From Streptomyces aidingensis (GTDB taxonomy: Bacteria > Actinomycetota > Actinomycetes > Streptomycetales > Streptomycetaceae): 64,000 nt of DNA. The position numbers and the translations under genes are program-made. The stretch's first letter is position 1. Every line of letters begins with the position of its first letter. The stretch spans positions 124,001 to 188,000 of the forward strand of contig NZ_FOLM01000009.1 of NCBI RefSeq assembly GCF_900112355.1. The letters are read 5' to 3'. Positions 34,339 to 44,521 of this stretch are shown one piece after another. The notes under the pieces were generated by a model. It saw only the letters and a list, made by a program, of their open reading frames with translations, made no database searches and had not been told where the DNA came from.

Positions 34339-35396
34339 CCGCGCCCGGCCCCGGCCCGGCCGGACTCCGCTTCACCGCCCTGGGCGACTCGCTCACCGAG
34401 GGCGTCGGCGACCCGCTGCCCGGCGGGGGCTGGCGGGGCTGGGCGGCACTGCTCGCCGAGTCGCTGGGCTCGCCCGGGCGGCCGGTCCGGCTGGCCAATC
34501 TGGCCCGCAGCGGCGCCCGTACCGGCGACACCGCCGAGGAGCAGCTCACCGAGGCCCGGCGCCACCGGCCGCACCTGGCCTCGGTGATCGTCGGCGGCAA
34601 CGACATCCTGCGTTCCGCCTTCGACCTGCACCGCTCCACCCGGGACCTGGACCTGCTGATCGGCACCCTGGCCGCGGACGGCGCCGTGGTGCTCACCGCC
34701 TGCCTGCCCGACCCCGGGCGGATGCTGCGGCTGCCGGCCGCCGTGGCCCGGCCGCTGTCCCGCCGGATGCGTTCGGTCAACGAGGTGGTGCACCAGCTCA
34801 GCCGCAGACACGACGCGCTGCACGCGCATTTCGCCGACCACCCGGTGGCCGGCGACCGGGCCGCCTGGAGCGTGGACCGGCTGCACCCCAGCGAACGCGG
34901 CCACCGGCTGCTGGCCCGCGAGTTCCACGCGCTGCTCACCGCGCGGGGGCTGACCGCCGGCCCGCCGCCGGACGACCGCACCGACCAGCCGCCGCCCACC
35001 CCGGCCGCCGATCTGCGCTGGATGGCCACCCGGGGAGCCCGCTGGGCGCTGGACCGGTCCCGCGATCTGCTGCCCGGCCTGGTGCGGCTGGCCGCGGTGG
35101 AGACCGCGCACCGGGTCCGCGGCACCACGGACCGGCTCGACGCCGCCGCCCGGGCCTCGGTGCGTGCCGCGCTGCTCGCCACGGCCGCCGCCCCCGCCGC
35201 CGCTCCCGGGCCCGGGCCCCGGGCGCCCTCCGGTGCCGTGCCGTCCGCCGTGCCGTCCGCCGCGCCGGCCGGGGCCGGCCCCGGCCGGGCCCGCCCGGCG
35301 CGGCGGACCGCGCCGCTGCCGCCCCCGCTGCGCCCGCCGCCCCTGCCGGGGCGCACTGTCCCCGCCGTGGCCGATTTGGCACGATGTCCGCCATGA
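34335..35396 (+). CDS. SGNH/GDSL hydrolase
   Basis: A 353-residue protein. The nucleophile is in [12 protein letters not shown] (S19), block III is GGNDILR, and the catalytic Asp-His pair is in [10 protein letters not shown]. There is no signal peptide, so it acts in the cytosol as predicted. The C-terminal ~100 residues are low-complexity Ala/Pro/Arg. Such enzymes cleave esters, for example acyl groups on sugars or lipids, which fits two glycosyltransferases upstream. Overlaps: GTGA with the upstream gene, ATGA with the downstream gene. Confidence 0.85.
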   Translation: MTAPGPGPAGLRFTALGDSLTEGVGDPLPGGGWRGWAALLAESLGSPGRPVRLANLARSGARTGDTAEEQLTEARRHRPHLASVIVGGNDILRSAFDLHRSTRDLDLLIGTLAADGAVVLTACLPDPGRMLRLPAAVARPLSRRMRSVNEVVHQLSRRHDALHAHFADHPVAGDRAAWSVDRLHPSERGHRLLAREFHALLTARGLTAGPPPDDRTDQPPPTPAADLRWMATRGARWALDRSRDLLPGLVRLAAVETAHRVRGTTDRLDAAARASVRAALLATAAAPAAAPGPGPRAPSGAVPSAVPSAAPAGAGPGRARPARRTAPLPPPLRPPPLPGRTVPAVADLARCPP

Positions 35397-38300
35397 CCGG
35401 GCGCTGGGAATTCTGGATCGACCGTGGCGGAACCTTCACCGATGTCGTCGGGCGACGCCCCGACGGCACCCTGGTGACCGGCAAGCTGCTCTCGCACAAT
35501 CCCGGCCGCTACCGGGACGCGGCGGTCGCCGGAATCCGGCAGATGCTGGGCACCGCCCCCGGCGAACCCGTCCCCGCCGAGCTGATCGCCCAGGTCAAGA
35601 TGGGCACCACGGTCGCCACCAACGCCCTGCTGGAACGCCGGGGCGAGCCCACCGTGCTGCTCACCACCGCCGGATTCCGGGACGCGCTGCGCATCGCCTA
35701 CCAGAACCGCCCGCGCCTCTTCGACCGCCGCATCGTGCGCCCCGAGGCGCTCTACGACCGGGTGATCGAGGTCCCCGAACGGGTCTCCGCACACGGCGAG
35801 ACCGTCCTGGAGCTGGACCGCGCCGCCACCGCCGGGGCGCTGCGCGCCGCCCGCCGGGACGGCTTCCGCTCCGTCGCCGTGGTATTCCTGCACGGCTACC
35901 GCCACCCGGCCCACGAGCGGCTGGCCGCCGGGCTGGCCGCGGCCGAGGGCTTCACCCAGATCAGCGTGTCGCACGAGGTGAGCCCGCTGATCAAGCTGGT
36001 GCCGCGGGGCGACACCACGGTCGTCGACGCCTATCTCTCGCCGGTGCTGCGCCGCTATGTGGACCAGGTGGCCCAGGAGCTCAAGGGTGTCCGGCTGATG
36101 TTCATGCAGTCCAACGGAGGGCTGCGGGAGGCCGGCGGTTTCCGCGGCAAGGACGCGGTGCTCTCCGGCCCGGCCGGCGGAGTGGTGGGCATGGCCGGAA
36201 GCTGTGCCCGGGCCGGTTACCACCGGGTGATCGGCTTCGACATGGGCGGCACCTCGACCGATGTCTCGCACCACGCGGGCGAGCTGGAGCGGGTCTTCGA
36301 CACCGAGGTCGCCGGGGTGCGGATGCGCGCCCCCATGATGGACATCCACACGGTGGCCGCCGGCGGCGGCTCGGTGCTGCGCTTCGACGGCGCCCGCTAC
36401 CGGGTCGGTCCCGAGTCGGCCGGCGCCGTTCCCGGTCCGGCGTGCTACCGGCGCGGGGGGCCGCTCACCGTCACCGACGCCAATGTGATGCTCGGCCGGA
36501 TCCAGCCCGGCCACTTCCCGCCGGTCTTCGGCCCCGACGGCGACCAGCCGCTGGACGCCGGCCCGGTCCGCGAGAAGTTCACCGCCCTGGCCGCGGAGAT
36601 CACCGAGGCCACCGGCGACATGCGCAGCCCGGAGGAGGTCGCGGCCGGCTTCCTGGAGATCGCGGTGCTCAACATGGCCAACGCGGTGCGGAAGATCTCC
36701 GTGCAGCGCGGCCACGACGTCACCCGCTACGCCCTGGCCAGCTTCGGCGGCGCGGGCGGCCAGCACGCCTGTGCGGTCGCCGACGCGCTGGGCGTCGGCA
36801 CCGTGGTGGTGCCGCCGCTGGCCGGGGTGCTGTCCGCCTACGGCATCGGCATCGCCGAGGCCACCGCGCTGCGCGAGCAGTCGGTGGAGACGGAGCTGAC
36901 CGAGGAGGCGATGCCCGCGGTGCGGGCGCTGTGCGAGCGGCTGGCCGGCCCGGCCCGCGAGGAGCTGCACCGGGACGGGGTGCCCCCGGAGGCGGTGCGC
37001 ACCACCGCCCGGGTGCATCTGCGCTACGCGGGGACCGACTCGGTGCTGCCGGTGGCCCTGGCGGGGCGCCGGGAGATGGCCGAGGAATTCGCCGGGCTGC
37101 ACCGCGCCCGCTACGGCTTCGTGATGGACAAGCCGCTGGTGGTGGCGACCGCCGTGGTGGAGGCCACCGGCTCCGCCGCCCCGCCGGACGGCCCCGCCGG
37201 CCCCCGGGACCCCCGGCCCGCCGCCACCGCCGGTGCGGGTGCCGGCGGTGCGGGTACCGGCGGCCGGGACGAGGAGGCCCCGGCCCGGCCCGGGCACCCC
37301 GCCAGGCCGGCCCCGGAACCGGACGGCACGGTTTCCCTGTACGCCGCGGGGGACTGGCGGCGGGCGGCCCTGTACCGGCGTGCCGGGCTGCGTCCCGGCG
37401 ACACCGTCCCCGGGCCGGCGCTGATCACCGAGCCGGACGCCACCACCGTGGTGGAGCCCGGCTGGCAGGCGGGCGCGGGCGAGCACGGCCATCTGATCCT
37501 CACCCGGGCCGAGCCCCGCCCGCGGGCCGAGGCCATCGGCACCCGGGCCGACCCGGTCAAACTGGAGGTCTTCAACAACCTCTTCATGGCGATCGCCGAA
37601 CAGATGGGGCTGCGGCTGGAGAACACCGCCCACTCCGTCAACATCAAGGAGCGGCTGGACTTCTCCTGCGCACTGTTCGATTCCGAGGGGAATCTGATCG
37701 CCAACGCGCCGCACATTCCGGTGCATCTGGGCTCCATGGGGGAGTCCATCAAGGAGGTGCTGCGCCGCAACGCCGGCACCATGCGCCCCGGTGACGTCTA
37801 CGCCATCAACGACCCCTACCACGGCGGCACCCATCTGCCGGACGTCACCGTGGTGACCCCGGTGTTCGACGACTCCGCCGCATCCAGTCCCGAACTGCTG
37901 TTCCTGGTCGCCTCCCGGGGCCACCACGCCGAGATCGGCGGCATCACCCCCGGCTCCATGCCGGCCTTCAGCCGCACAGTGCACGAGGAGGGCGTGCTCT
38001 TCGACAACTGGCTGCTGGTGCGCGACGGCAGGCTGCGCGAGACCGAGACCCGCGACCTGCTGGCCGGCGCCCGGTACCCGTCCCGCAACCCGGACGCCAA
38101 TCTCGCCGATCTGCGCGCCCAGATCGCCGCCAACGAGAAGGGCATCGGCGAACTCCGGGCCATGATCGCGGAGTTCGGCCTCGATGTGGTGCGGGCCTAT
38201 ATGCGGCACGTCCAGGACAACGCCGAGGAATCGGTGCGCCGGGTCATCACCACGCTGCGCGACGGCAGTTACCGCTACGAGACGGACGCCGGCGCGGTGA

Positions 38301-39106
38301 TCCGGGTGTCGGTGACGGTGGACCGCGCGGCGCGCTCCGCGGTGCTGGACTTCACCGGAACCTCCGCCCAGCTGCCGGGCAACGCCAACGCGCCCAGCTC
38401 GGTGGTGATGGCCGCGGTGCTGTATGTGTTCCGCACCCTGATCGCCGACGACATCCCGCTCAACAGCGGCTGCCTGAAGCCGTTGCGGATCCGGATCCCG
38501 GACCGCTCCATGCTGTCCCCGGAGTACCCCGCGGCCACCGTGGCCGGCAATGTGGAGACCTCCCAGGCGGTCACCGGCGCCCTCTACGCCGCACTCGGGG
38601 TGCAGGCCGAGGGCTCCGGCACCATGAACAACGTCACCTTCGGCAACGACCGGTTCCAGTACTACGAGACCGTGGCCAGCGGCTCCGGCGCGGGGGACGG
38701 CTTCCCCGGCGCGGATGCCGTGCAGACCCATATGACCAATTCCCGGCTGACCGATCCTGAGGTGCTGGAGTGGCGTTTCCCGGTCCGGGTGGAGGACTTC
38801 TCGGTGCGCACGGGCAGCGGCGGAGCCGGCCGCTGGCGCGGCGGCGACGGGGTGCGCCGCCGTATCCGGTTCCTGGAGCCGATGACCGTCTCCGTGCTGA
38901 GCAACCACCGCCGGGTGCCGCCCTACGGCATGGCGGGCGGCGCCCCCGGCGCACCCGGGCGCAACGCCGTGGAGCGGGCGGACGGCACGACCGAGGAGCT
39001 CAAGGGCTGCGACACCGCCCGGCTGGGCACGGGTGACGTGCTGCTGGTGCAGACCCCGGGCGGCGGCGGCTACGGCACCGCCCCGCCCGCGGCCGGCCAG
39101 GGCTGA
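35393..39106 (+). CDS. Hydantoinase/5-oxoprolinase, HyuA and HyuB domains fused
   Basis: A 1237-residue protein. Residues ~1-180 are the hydantoinase A N-terminal domain ([18 protein letters not shown]), ~200-590 the ATP-binding HyuA core ([31 protein letters not shown]), and ~720-1230 the HyuB domain ([34 protein letters not shown]). A Gly/Ala/Pro-rich stretch (~598-645) lies inside, near the A/B junction. Fused proteins of this size are 5-oxoprolinases, which hydrolyse 5-oxoproline to glutamate with ATP, or related amidases. The ATG at 35393 overlaps the previous gene; an ATG at 35384 is possible. Confidence 0.85.
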   Translation: MTGRWEFWIDRGGTFTDVVGRRPDGTLVTGKLLSHNPGRYRDAAVAGIRQMLGTAPGEPVPAELIAQVKMGTTVATNALLERRGEPTVLLTTAGFRDALRIAYQNRPRLFDRRIVRPEALYDRVIEVPERVSAHGETVLELDRAATAGALRAARRDGFRSVAVVFLHGYRHPAHERLAAGLAAAEGFTQISVSHEVSPLIKLVPRGDTTVVDAYLSPVLRRYVDQVAQELKGVRLMFMQSNGGLREAGGFRGKDAVLSGPAGGVVGMAGSCARAGYHRVIGFDMGGTSTDVSHHAGELERVFDTEVAGVRMRAPMMDIHTVAAGGGSVLRFDGARYRVGPESAGAVPGPACYRRGGPLTVTDANVMLGRIQPGHFPPVFGPDGDQPLDAGPVREKFTALAAEITEATGDMRSPEEVAAGFLEIAVLNMANAVRKISVQRGHDVTRYALASFGGAGGQHACAVADALGVGTVVVPPLAGVLSAYGIGIAEATALREQSVETELTEEAMPAVRALCERLAGPAREELHRDGVPPEAVRTTARVHLRYAGTDSVLPVALAGRREMAEEFAGLHRARYGFVMDKPLVVATAVVEATGSAAPPDGPAGPRDPRPAATAGAGAGGAGTGGRDEEAPARPGHPARPAPEPDGTVSLYAAGDWRRAALYRRAGLRPGDTVPGPALITEPDATTVVEPGWQAGAGEHGHLILTRAEPRPRAEAIGTRADPVKLEVFNNLFMAIAEQMGLRLENTAHSVNIKERLDFSCALFDSEGNLIANAPHIPVHLGSMGESIKEVLRRNAGTMRPGDVYAINDPYHGGTHLPDVTVVTPVFDDSAASSPELLFLVASRGHHAEIGGITPGSMPAFSRTVHEEGVLFDNWLLVRDGRLRETETRDLLAGARYPSRNPDANLADLRAQIAANEKGIGELRAMIAEFGLDVVRAYMRHVQDNAEESVRRVITTLRDGSYRYETDAGAVIRVSVTVDRAARSAVLDFTGTSAQLPGNANAPSSVVMAAVLYVFRTLIADDIPLNSGCLKPLRIRIPDRSMLSPEYPAATVAGNVETSQAVTGALYAALGVQAEGSGTMNNVTFGNDRFQYYETVASGSGAGDGFPGADAVQTHMTNSRLTDPEVLEWRFPVRVEDFSVRTGSGGAGRWRGGDGVRRRIRFLEPMTVSVLSNHRRVPPYGMAGGAPGAPGRNAVERADGTTEELKGCDTARLGTGDVLLVQTPGGGGYGTAPPAAGQG

Positions 39107-39549
39107 CCGGCGTGCGGCACGCACAGGTCGAGCAGCCTGGTGCGGGCGGTCTGCACCCGGTGGGCCAGGATCTCCGCGACCGAGCGCAGCATCGCGTACC
39201 CGAACTCGCACTCCGCGTCGCACCGCCGGCGCACCGCCGCGCCGTCGAACTCCCAGGCCCGCACGGGGGTGAACGCCTCCGCGCCGAAGTCCCAGGCGTA
39301 GGGCGGGAACAGCCAGGACCAGCCGAGCAGATCGCCGGGATCGATGGTGGAGACCGGGGTGGGCCACTCCCCGCGCACCCGCAGGTCGAGGGTGACCGAA
39401 CCCGACCGGACGATCCAGAACCGGTCCGCGGCGCCCCGCTCCTCGAAGATCCGGGCGCCCTGCGGGAAGGACACCTCCCTGGCCAGGGACATCAGCCGGG
39501 CCCGGTGCCGGGGCGGCAGGGACGTCAGCAAGCGCTGGGGGGCTGTCAT
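39070..39549 (-). CDS. Cyclic-nucleotide-binding-domain protein without DNA-binding domain
   Basis: A 159-residue protein that is almost entirely one cNMP-binding domain ([35 protein letters not shown]) followed by two helices. No helix-turn-helix is present, unlike in Crp, so it is not a transcription factor as it stands. The phosphate-binding cassette with its Arg is not clearly conserved, so ligand binding is uncertain. The start is the ATG at 39549, with GGAGG upstream. Its 3' end overlaps the convergent hydantoinase gene by 37 bp. Confidence 0.75.
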   Translation of the reverse strand: MTAPQRLLTSLPPRHRARLMSLAREVSFPQGARIFEERGAADRFWIVRSGSVTLDLRVRGEWPTPVSTIDPGDLLGWSWLFPPYAWDFGAEAFTPVRAWEFDGAAVRRRCDAECEFGYAMLRSVAEILAHRVQTARTRLLDLCVPHAGQPWPAAGGAVP

Positions 39550-39818
39550 GGCGGGACGCCTCCTCTCGGCCGCGCCCGCGGCACCGCTGCCGCGGACGGC
39601 CGGACACCGACCACTCCATTGGAGCACAAATCCGGCAATCCGCTGAATGGGTGATTTCAGTGTCGTCCCCGCCGGGTCCGGAGTGCCCGGCCCGGAGCGC
39701 GCGCCCGGGGCCCGCCGGCCGCCGGTCCGCCGCTGACCGCGCGCCCGGCCGGTCAGCGGCGTTTGAATGGTGTAACAGAATCCGCACCCGGCATCCCCGC
39801 GCGGGACGAGGAGAAGGG

Positions 39819-41942
39819 ATGACCGTCCAGGAGCCCGTACCGCCGGCCGGCGCCCCCATGCCGGCCGGCGCCGCGGCCACCTCCGGCAGCGTGCTCGACC
39901 TGCTGCGGGTGGCCACCTTCGTGCTCGACACCCGGGCCCGCATCGTGCTGTGGAGCCCGGAGGCGGAACGTCTCTTCGGCTATCCGCCGGAGGAGGCGCT
40001 GGGCCGCAACGCCGGCCGGCTGCTGGTGCAGCCCGAGCACTGGGATCTGGTGACCGAGTGGTTCCGGCTGGTCATGGGCGGAGCGGCGTGGACCGGGGTG
40101 TTCCCGGTCCGGCACCGGGACGGTGCCGTCGTCCCGACGGACTTCCGCTACATCCGCCTGCGCGACGTGGACGGCGAGCTCTATGTACTGGGCCTGGCCG
40201 CGGACGCCGAGACGGTCCGCCGGCTGGACACCGACCTGGCCATGTCCCACTCCCTGCTCACCCAGTCACCGGTCGGCCTCGCCCTGTTCGACAAGAACCT
40301 GCGCTGGCTGCGGGTCAACCCGGCGCTGGCCCGGATCAACGGCCTCCCGGCCGAGGCCATGCTCGGCCGCCGCATGCCGGACGTGCTGACCGGCATCGAC
40401 ACGGGCCCGGTGCAGCGCGCCGTGGACCGGGTGCTGGCCACCGGCCAACCGCTGCTGGACCAGCGCTCCGTCGGGCGCACCGCGGCCGACCCCGGACACG
40501 ATCACATCTGGTCGGTGTCCTACTACCGGGTGGACGACGTGGCCGGCCGCCCGATCGGGGTCGCCGCCTCCGCGGTGGACGTCTCCGAACGGCACCGGGC
40601 CTCGGTCGAGGTCGCCGAGGCCCGGGAGCGGCTGGCGGTGATCGCCGACGCCTCCGCCCGGATCGGGACCACCCTGGACCTGCGCCAGACCGCCCGCGAA
40701 CTCGCCGAGGTGGCGGTGCCCCGGCTGGCCGACCTGGCCGCCGTCGACGTGCTGGACGCGGTCCTCGGCGGCGAGCCCCCGCCCCCGGCCGGCGCCGGGG
40801 ACGCCGCCCGGTTCCGCGCCCTGGCCGTGGTCAGCGCCGCAGAGAACGACCTGACCGGCGTCTGGGACGAGGTCGGCGAACTGGCCTCCTACGGCCCGGA
40901 CCGGGTGGTCACCCGGGCGGTCGCCGACCGCACCCCGGTGCTGCTGCCCAGGCTGGGCCAGGCCCTGCTGCGCACCGTGGCCAAGGACGACGCCGCGGTC
41001 CGGGCGCTGCGCGAGGCCGGCGCCCACTCCTACCTCGCCGTCCCGCTGATCGCCCGCGGCCGGGTGCTGGGCGCGGTCAGCCTCTACCGCACCCGGCACC
41101 ACCCGCGCCCCTTCGACGACCAGGACCGGGCCCTCGCCGCCGAGCTGGCCTCCCGGGCCGCCATCGGCATCGACAACGCCCGGCTCTACACCCGGGAACG
41201 CAACGCCGCCCTCACCCTGCAGCGCAGCCTGCTGCCGCAGCTCCCCGCCGGCTACCGCGCCATCGAACTGGCCGCCCGCTACCTGCCCGCCACCAGCGAG
41301 ACGGAGGTGGGCGGCGACTGGTTCGACGTGCTGCCGCTGGACCGCGGGCGGATCGCCCTGGTGGTCGGCGATGTGATGGGCAAGGGGGTGCACGCCGCCG
41401 CCATCATGGGGCAGCTGCGCTCCACCATCCGCGCCCTGACCCGGCTCGGCCTGCCCCCCGGCGAACTCCTGGGCCATCTGGACGCCACCGCGGAACACCT
41501 CGGCGAGTCCATCGCCACCTGCCTGTACACGGTCTGCGATCCGGACGAGGGCCGGCTGGAGACCGCCTGCGCCGGGCATCCGCCGCCGGTGCTGGTCACC
41601 CCCGGCGGCACCGCCGAACTGCTGGAGATCTCCCGCGGCGCCCCGCTCGGCGTGGGCACCGGCGCCTTCCCCGGGCAGCGCCGGGACCTGCCGGACGGCG
41701 CCATGCTGGCCATGTTCACCGACGGCCTGGTGGAGAACCGGCGGGATCCGATCGACACCGGCCTGCACACCCTGCTCCGGCTGCTGCGCGGCGCCGGCCG
41801 CCGCCCGCTGGAGCAGGTCTGCGACGCCGTGCTGGAGGGGCTGGGCCGGGCCCCGCTGGACGACATCGCCCTGCTGCTGGCCCGGGTGCACCGCCGGGCG
41901 TCCGGCCGCCCCGCCCGGCACCGCCGAACCCCCCGCGGCTGA
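39819..41942 (+). CDS. PAS-PAS-GAF-PP2C phosphatase (SpoIIE/RsbU type)
   Basis: A 707-residue sensor phosphatase. PAS 1 (~25-140, FVLDTRARIVLWSPEAERLF) and PAS 2 (~150-265, FDKNLRWLRVNPALARING) are followed by GAF (~280-450) and PP2C_SIG (~465-690) with VGGDWFDVLPLDRGRIAL, GDVMGKGVHAAA, MFTDGLVENR and DDIALLLARV. All metal-binding motifs look intact, unlike in the phosphatase at 28255. It probably dephosphorylates a STAS protein in response to a cytosolic signal. GAGGAG before the ATG at 39819 fixes the start. The STAS partner is not in the window. Confidence 0.88.
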   Translation: MTVQEPVPPAGAPMPAGAAATSGSVLDLLRVATFVLDTRARIVLWSPEAERLFGYPPEEALGRNAGRLLVQPEHWDLVTEWFRLVMGGAAWTGVFPVRHRDGAVVPTDFRYIRLRDVDGELYVLGLAADAETVRRLDTDLAMSHSLLTQSPVGLALFDKNLRWLRVNPALARINGLPAEAMLGRRMPDVLTGIDTGPVQRAVDRVLATGQPLLDQRSVGRTAADPGHDHIWSVSYYRVDDVAGRPIGVAASAVDVSERHRASVEVAEARERLAVIADASARIGTTLDLRQTARELAEVAVPRLADLAAVDVLDAVLGGEPPPPAGAGDAARFRALAVVSAAENDLTGVWDEVGELASYGPDRVVTRAVADRTPVLLPRLGQALLRTVAKDDAAVRALREAGAHSYLAVPLIARGRVLGAVSLYRTRHHPRPFDDQDRALAAELASRAAIGIDNARLYTRERNAALTLQRSLLPQLPAGYRAIELAARYLPATSETEVGGDWFDVLPLDRGRIALVVGDVMGKGVHAAAIMGQLRSTIRALTRLGLPPGELLGHLDATAEHLGESIATCLYTVCDPDEGRLETACAGHPPPVLVTPGGTAELLEISRGAPLGVGTGAFPGQRRDLPDGAMLAMFTDGLVENRRDPIDTGLHTLLRLLRGAGRRPLEQVCDAVLEGLGRAPLDDIALLLARVHRRASGRPARHRRTPRG

Positions 41943-42001
41943 CCGCACCGGGGCCCGGTCGCCACCGCCGGGCCGTACCGGACGTTGTCGGTGGCACCGC
42001 C

Positions 42002-42007
42002 TAATCT
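42002..42007 (+). promoter_or_regulatory. -10 box of the SMC operon, leaderless
   Basis: TAATCT lies 7 nt before the GTG at 42015, with no ribosome binding site in between. No clear -35 box at the right distance. Confidence 0.4.
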
Positions 42008-42014
42008 TTCCGTC

Positions 42015-43565
42015 GTGACCACGCATGTGACGGCGGCCGGCGGCGCCGCGCCGGGGCCCCGGGCGCCGGGCGGGCCGCGCACCGCCCCGGGACCGGCGGC
42101 CGACGAGGGCCTGGCCCGCCGGCTGCGCGCCCTGGCCTGCACCGCACCGCTGCACGACCTGGACGCCCGCAAGGCCAATCTGGCCGGCGAGTACGGCGTC
42201 TACGCCATGGCCGAGATCGCCCTGGCCGCCATCGACCTGGTCACCCTGGCCATGGATTTCGACACCGGCGCGGACCACGAGCAGGTGGTCGCCCGGCTGC
42301 TGCCCCGGGTCGCCGCCCAGACCCCGCACCGCCCGGCCGCCGAGCACGAACGCGTGGCCCGCTGGGTGCTGGAGAGCCTGATCAACGTCGGCAGCGTGGA
42401 CCGCGGCTTCCGGGCCGTCTACGGCACCTTCGCCCCCGACGGCAGCTATGTCCGCCGGGACTACGACTTCAAGCTGATCGAGGAGGTGCCGGCACCCGGC
42501 GGCGGCATCTGTCTGCGCACCACCGACGAGGCGGTCAACGTCCTGGTCGGCGCCCTGGACACGGACGTCACCAGTGCCCAGATCGCCGCCGAGGTCAAGC
42601 TGGAGGTGCTGATCAGCCGGGGCCGGCTGGCCGACGCCCAGCTCGCCGCCGAGCAGGCCCGCTACCGCACCGTGCAGTACTCCGAGACGCTGCGCCGCGC
42701 CCTGGAGGCCACCCGGCGCAACGTCCGCGCGGTGGACTGGCTGCGCACCGTGCCCGACCTGATCGGTGAGGCCCTGGACCACATCGCCGACCGCTACCGG
42801 CACGAGAACGCCATCCTGACCAACATCCGCCGCGCCCGGGACGAGGCAGAGGACCCGGAGCACAAACTGCGCGCCGCCGAGCTGGTGGACATCGTCCAGG
42901 ACTGCATCCGCCGCCACACCCGGCTCCAGTCCCGGCTGCTGGAGGCCGGTCCGCTGTTCCGCGCCGAGCAGGACCGCCAGGCCTTCGCCCCGCCCTCCGG
43001 CCGGGCCGGCCTGGATCTGTACGGCCAGCTCCTGGCCCCGGTGCTGGCGCTGCCCGTGGCGCGGGCCGGCCGGGTCACCGACGCCTTCTTCGCCCGCGCC
43101 ACCGGGCACCGCAGCCCCGGCGCGGTCCGGCTGGCCGATCTGACCGAGCTGCTGCTCACCCCGCCCGCGCCCCGTGAGCACCTGGGCGCCGAGCTGCCCG
43201 AGCCGGACCTGGTCGCCACCCCGGACGACAGCCGCTTCACCGAGGAGCAGTTCGGTGCCGCCACCGAACTGCTCACCCTGCCCCCCGACGCGCCGCGCCG
43301 GCTGTCCGGGCTGCTGGCCGAGGCCCGCCGGCGGGATCCCGGACTTCCCTACCTGGTGGCCCTGATGGCCGTGCACGCGGCCAGCCCGCCGGTCGGCACC
43401 GCCTATCGCCAGGGCGAGTCCCGGCTGCTCTTCGCGGTGGACGACGGCACCGAGCTGGCCGACCCGGAGTTCGGCGGCGCCGATCTGATCGTCGCCACCG
43501 CCCTGCTGGACACCGCCGCCATGGCCACCGCCCGCGCCGACCACCCCGAGGAGCCACAGCCATGA
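42015..43565 (+). CDS. MukF/JetA/MksF-like kleisin of an SMC complex
   Basis: A 516-residue helical protein with a pattern like MukF/MksF: an N-terminal winged-helix-like half, then LRTTDEAVNVLVGALDTD, the segment AEVKLEVLISRGRLADAQLA, and TRRNVRAVDWLRTVPDLIGE with long helices. In MukBEF and Wadjet this subunit bridges the SMC heads. It starts at a GTG 7 nt after TAATCT, without a leader. Its stop overlaps the next start (ATGA at 43562-43565). The assignment rests on fold pattern and gene order (kleisin, small subunit, SMC), not on a database hit. The first ~30 residues are Ala/Gly/Pro-rich. Confidence 0.7.
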   Translation: MTTHVTAAGGAAPGPRAPGGPRTAPGPAADEGLARRLRALACTAPLHDLDARKANLAGEYGVYAMAEIALAAIDLVTLAMDFDTGADHEQVVARLLPRVAAQTPHRPAAEHERVARWVLESLINVGSVDRGFRAVYGTFAPDGSYVRRDYDFKLIEEVPAPGGGICLRTTDEAVNVLVGALDTDVTSAQIAAEVKLEVLISRGRLADAQLAAEQARYRTVQYSETLRRALEATRRNVRAVDWLRTVPDLIGEALDHIADRYRHENAILTNIRRARDEAEDPEHKLRAAELVDIVQDCIRRHTRLQSRLLEAGPLFRAEQDRQAFAPPSGRAGLDLYGQLLAPVLALPVARAGRVTDAFFARATGHRSPGAVRLADLTELLLTPPAPREHLGAELPEPDLVATPDDSRFTEEQFGAATELLTLPPDAPRRLSGLLAEARRRDPGLPYLVALMAVHAASPPVGTAYRQGESRLLFAVDDGTELADPEFGGADLIVATALLDTAAMATARADHPEEPQP

Positions 43566-44446
43566 CCGACCACGCCGGCGCCGGGCACCCGCCGCACCGG
43601 ACGGGCCCGGGCGCGGAAGGCGGCAGTGGCGGCGCGGTCACCCCGGCCGACGCCGCCGACGCCGCACGGCTGGTCGCGTTCGGCCTCCAGCCCAAGCTGG
43701 GGCCGGCCCGCGAACCCGACTACGCGGCGCTGCTCCGCCGCTATCTGGAGGACCCGCCCTTCGCCCGGCTCGCCGACGCCGTGGCCACCGGGCTCGGCCT
43801 GGTGGTGCTGGAGGTCTCCACCCGGGCGGGCATGGCGGTCACGGCCGGCGAGGACTCGGTCTTCGCCGTCCGCATGGGGGACTACGCCCGCCGTGCCGCC
43901 GCCGACTCCGCCGACCGCTTCCTGCACGGCCTGGCCCATCTGGCCGTCGCCGCCATGGCCTTCCCCCGCCCCGAGGACCTGGCCGACGACGGCTACCTCG
44001 GCCGGATCACCGTCAACGGGGTGGAGTCCTTCGTCCGCCAGGCCTGCCGCCGGCTGGAGGAGCGCGCCGCCCGGCAGGGCGAGAACACCGACCCCAGCAG
44101 CGACGCGCCGGGCCTGGAGGCGGCCTGGCGGGTCTACGCCCGGCGCAGCGCCACCGGTGCCACCAAGGACGCCCGTCGGCTGGCCGCCTCCACCACCGGC
44201 ATCGTCGGCAAGGCGGTGTCCTTCCTCACCGACTCCGGTTTCCTCCAGCGCACCGGGGACGAGGGCGGCGGCTCCTACCGCACCACCGCCCGCTACCAGC
44301 TCCAGGTCCGGGACCTGGCCGGCACCGCCGCCATGACGGAGCTGCTGGAGCTGGGAGTGGTTCCGGTGGCCGACGGCACCGCCACCCTGCTGCCGCCGGA
44401 GGAGCCCGACCCGGTGGCCGAGTCCGGCCTGCCGTACCCCGTCTGA
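43562..44446 (+). CDS. MukE/JetB/MksE-like subunit of an SMC complex
   Basis: A 294-residue protein with a disordered first ~35 residues and then winged-helix-like alpha/beta sequence (LVVLEVSTRAGMAVTAG, ESFVRQACRRLEERAAR, DSGFLQRTGD). MukE/JetB proteins bind the kleisin and contact DNA as a dimer. It overlaps the kleisin gene by 4 bp, so 1:1 translation is likely. Size and position fit; direct motifs are weak because the family diverges fast. 75 bp with a duplicated 12-bp unit separate it from the SMC gene. Confidence 0.65.
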   Translation: MTDHAGAGHPPHRTGPGAEGGSGGAVTPADAADAARLVAFGLQPKLGPAREPDYAALLRRYLEDPPFARLADAVATGLGLVVLEVSTRAGMAVTAGEDSVFAVRMGDYARRAAADSADRFLHGLAHLAVAAMAFPRPEDLADDGYLGRITVNGVESFVRQACRRLEERAARQGENTDPSSDAPGLEAAWRVYARRSATGATKDARRLAASTTGIVGKAVSFLTDSGFLQRTGDEGGGSYRTTARYQLQVRDLAGTAAMTELLELGVVPVADGTATLLPPEEPDPVAESGLPYPV

Positions 44447-44477
44447 CGCCCGGCCCGCCCCGCCCGCCCGCCCCGCC

Positions 44478-44501
44478 CCCCGTCACCAGCCCCGTCACCA
44501 G
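44478..44501. repeat. Tandem 12-bp repeat before the SMC gene
   Basis: CCCCGTCACCAG occurs twice in direct succession (44478-44489, 44490-44501), 20 bp before the ATG of the SMC gene. Confidence 0.55.
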
Positions 44502-44521
44502 CCCCGAGCGAGAGTCCTGCC

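Noticed and set aside
34082-39943. 1953-codon open frame on the minus strand
   Set aside because: It lies opposite the SGNH hydrolase and hydantoinase genes, and its translation is low-complexity Gly/Arg/Pro/His sequence without domains. Very high G+C leaves few stop codons in shadow frames.
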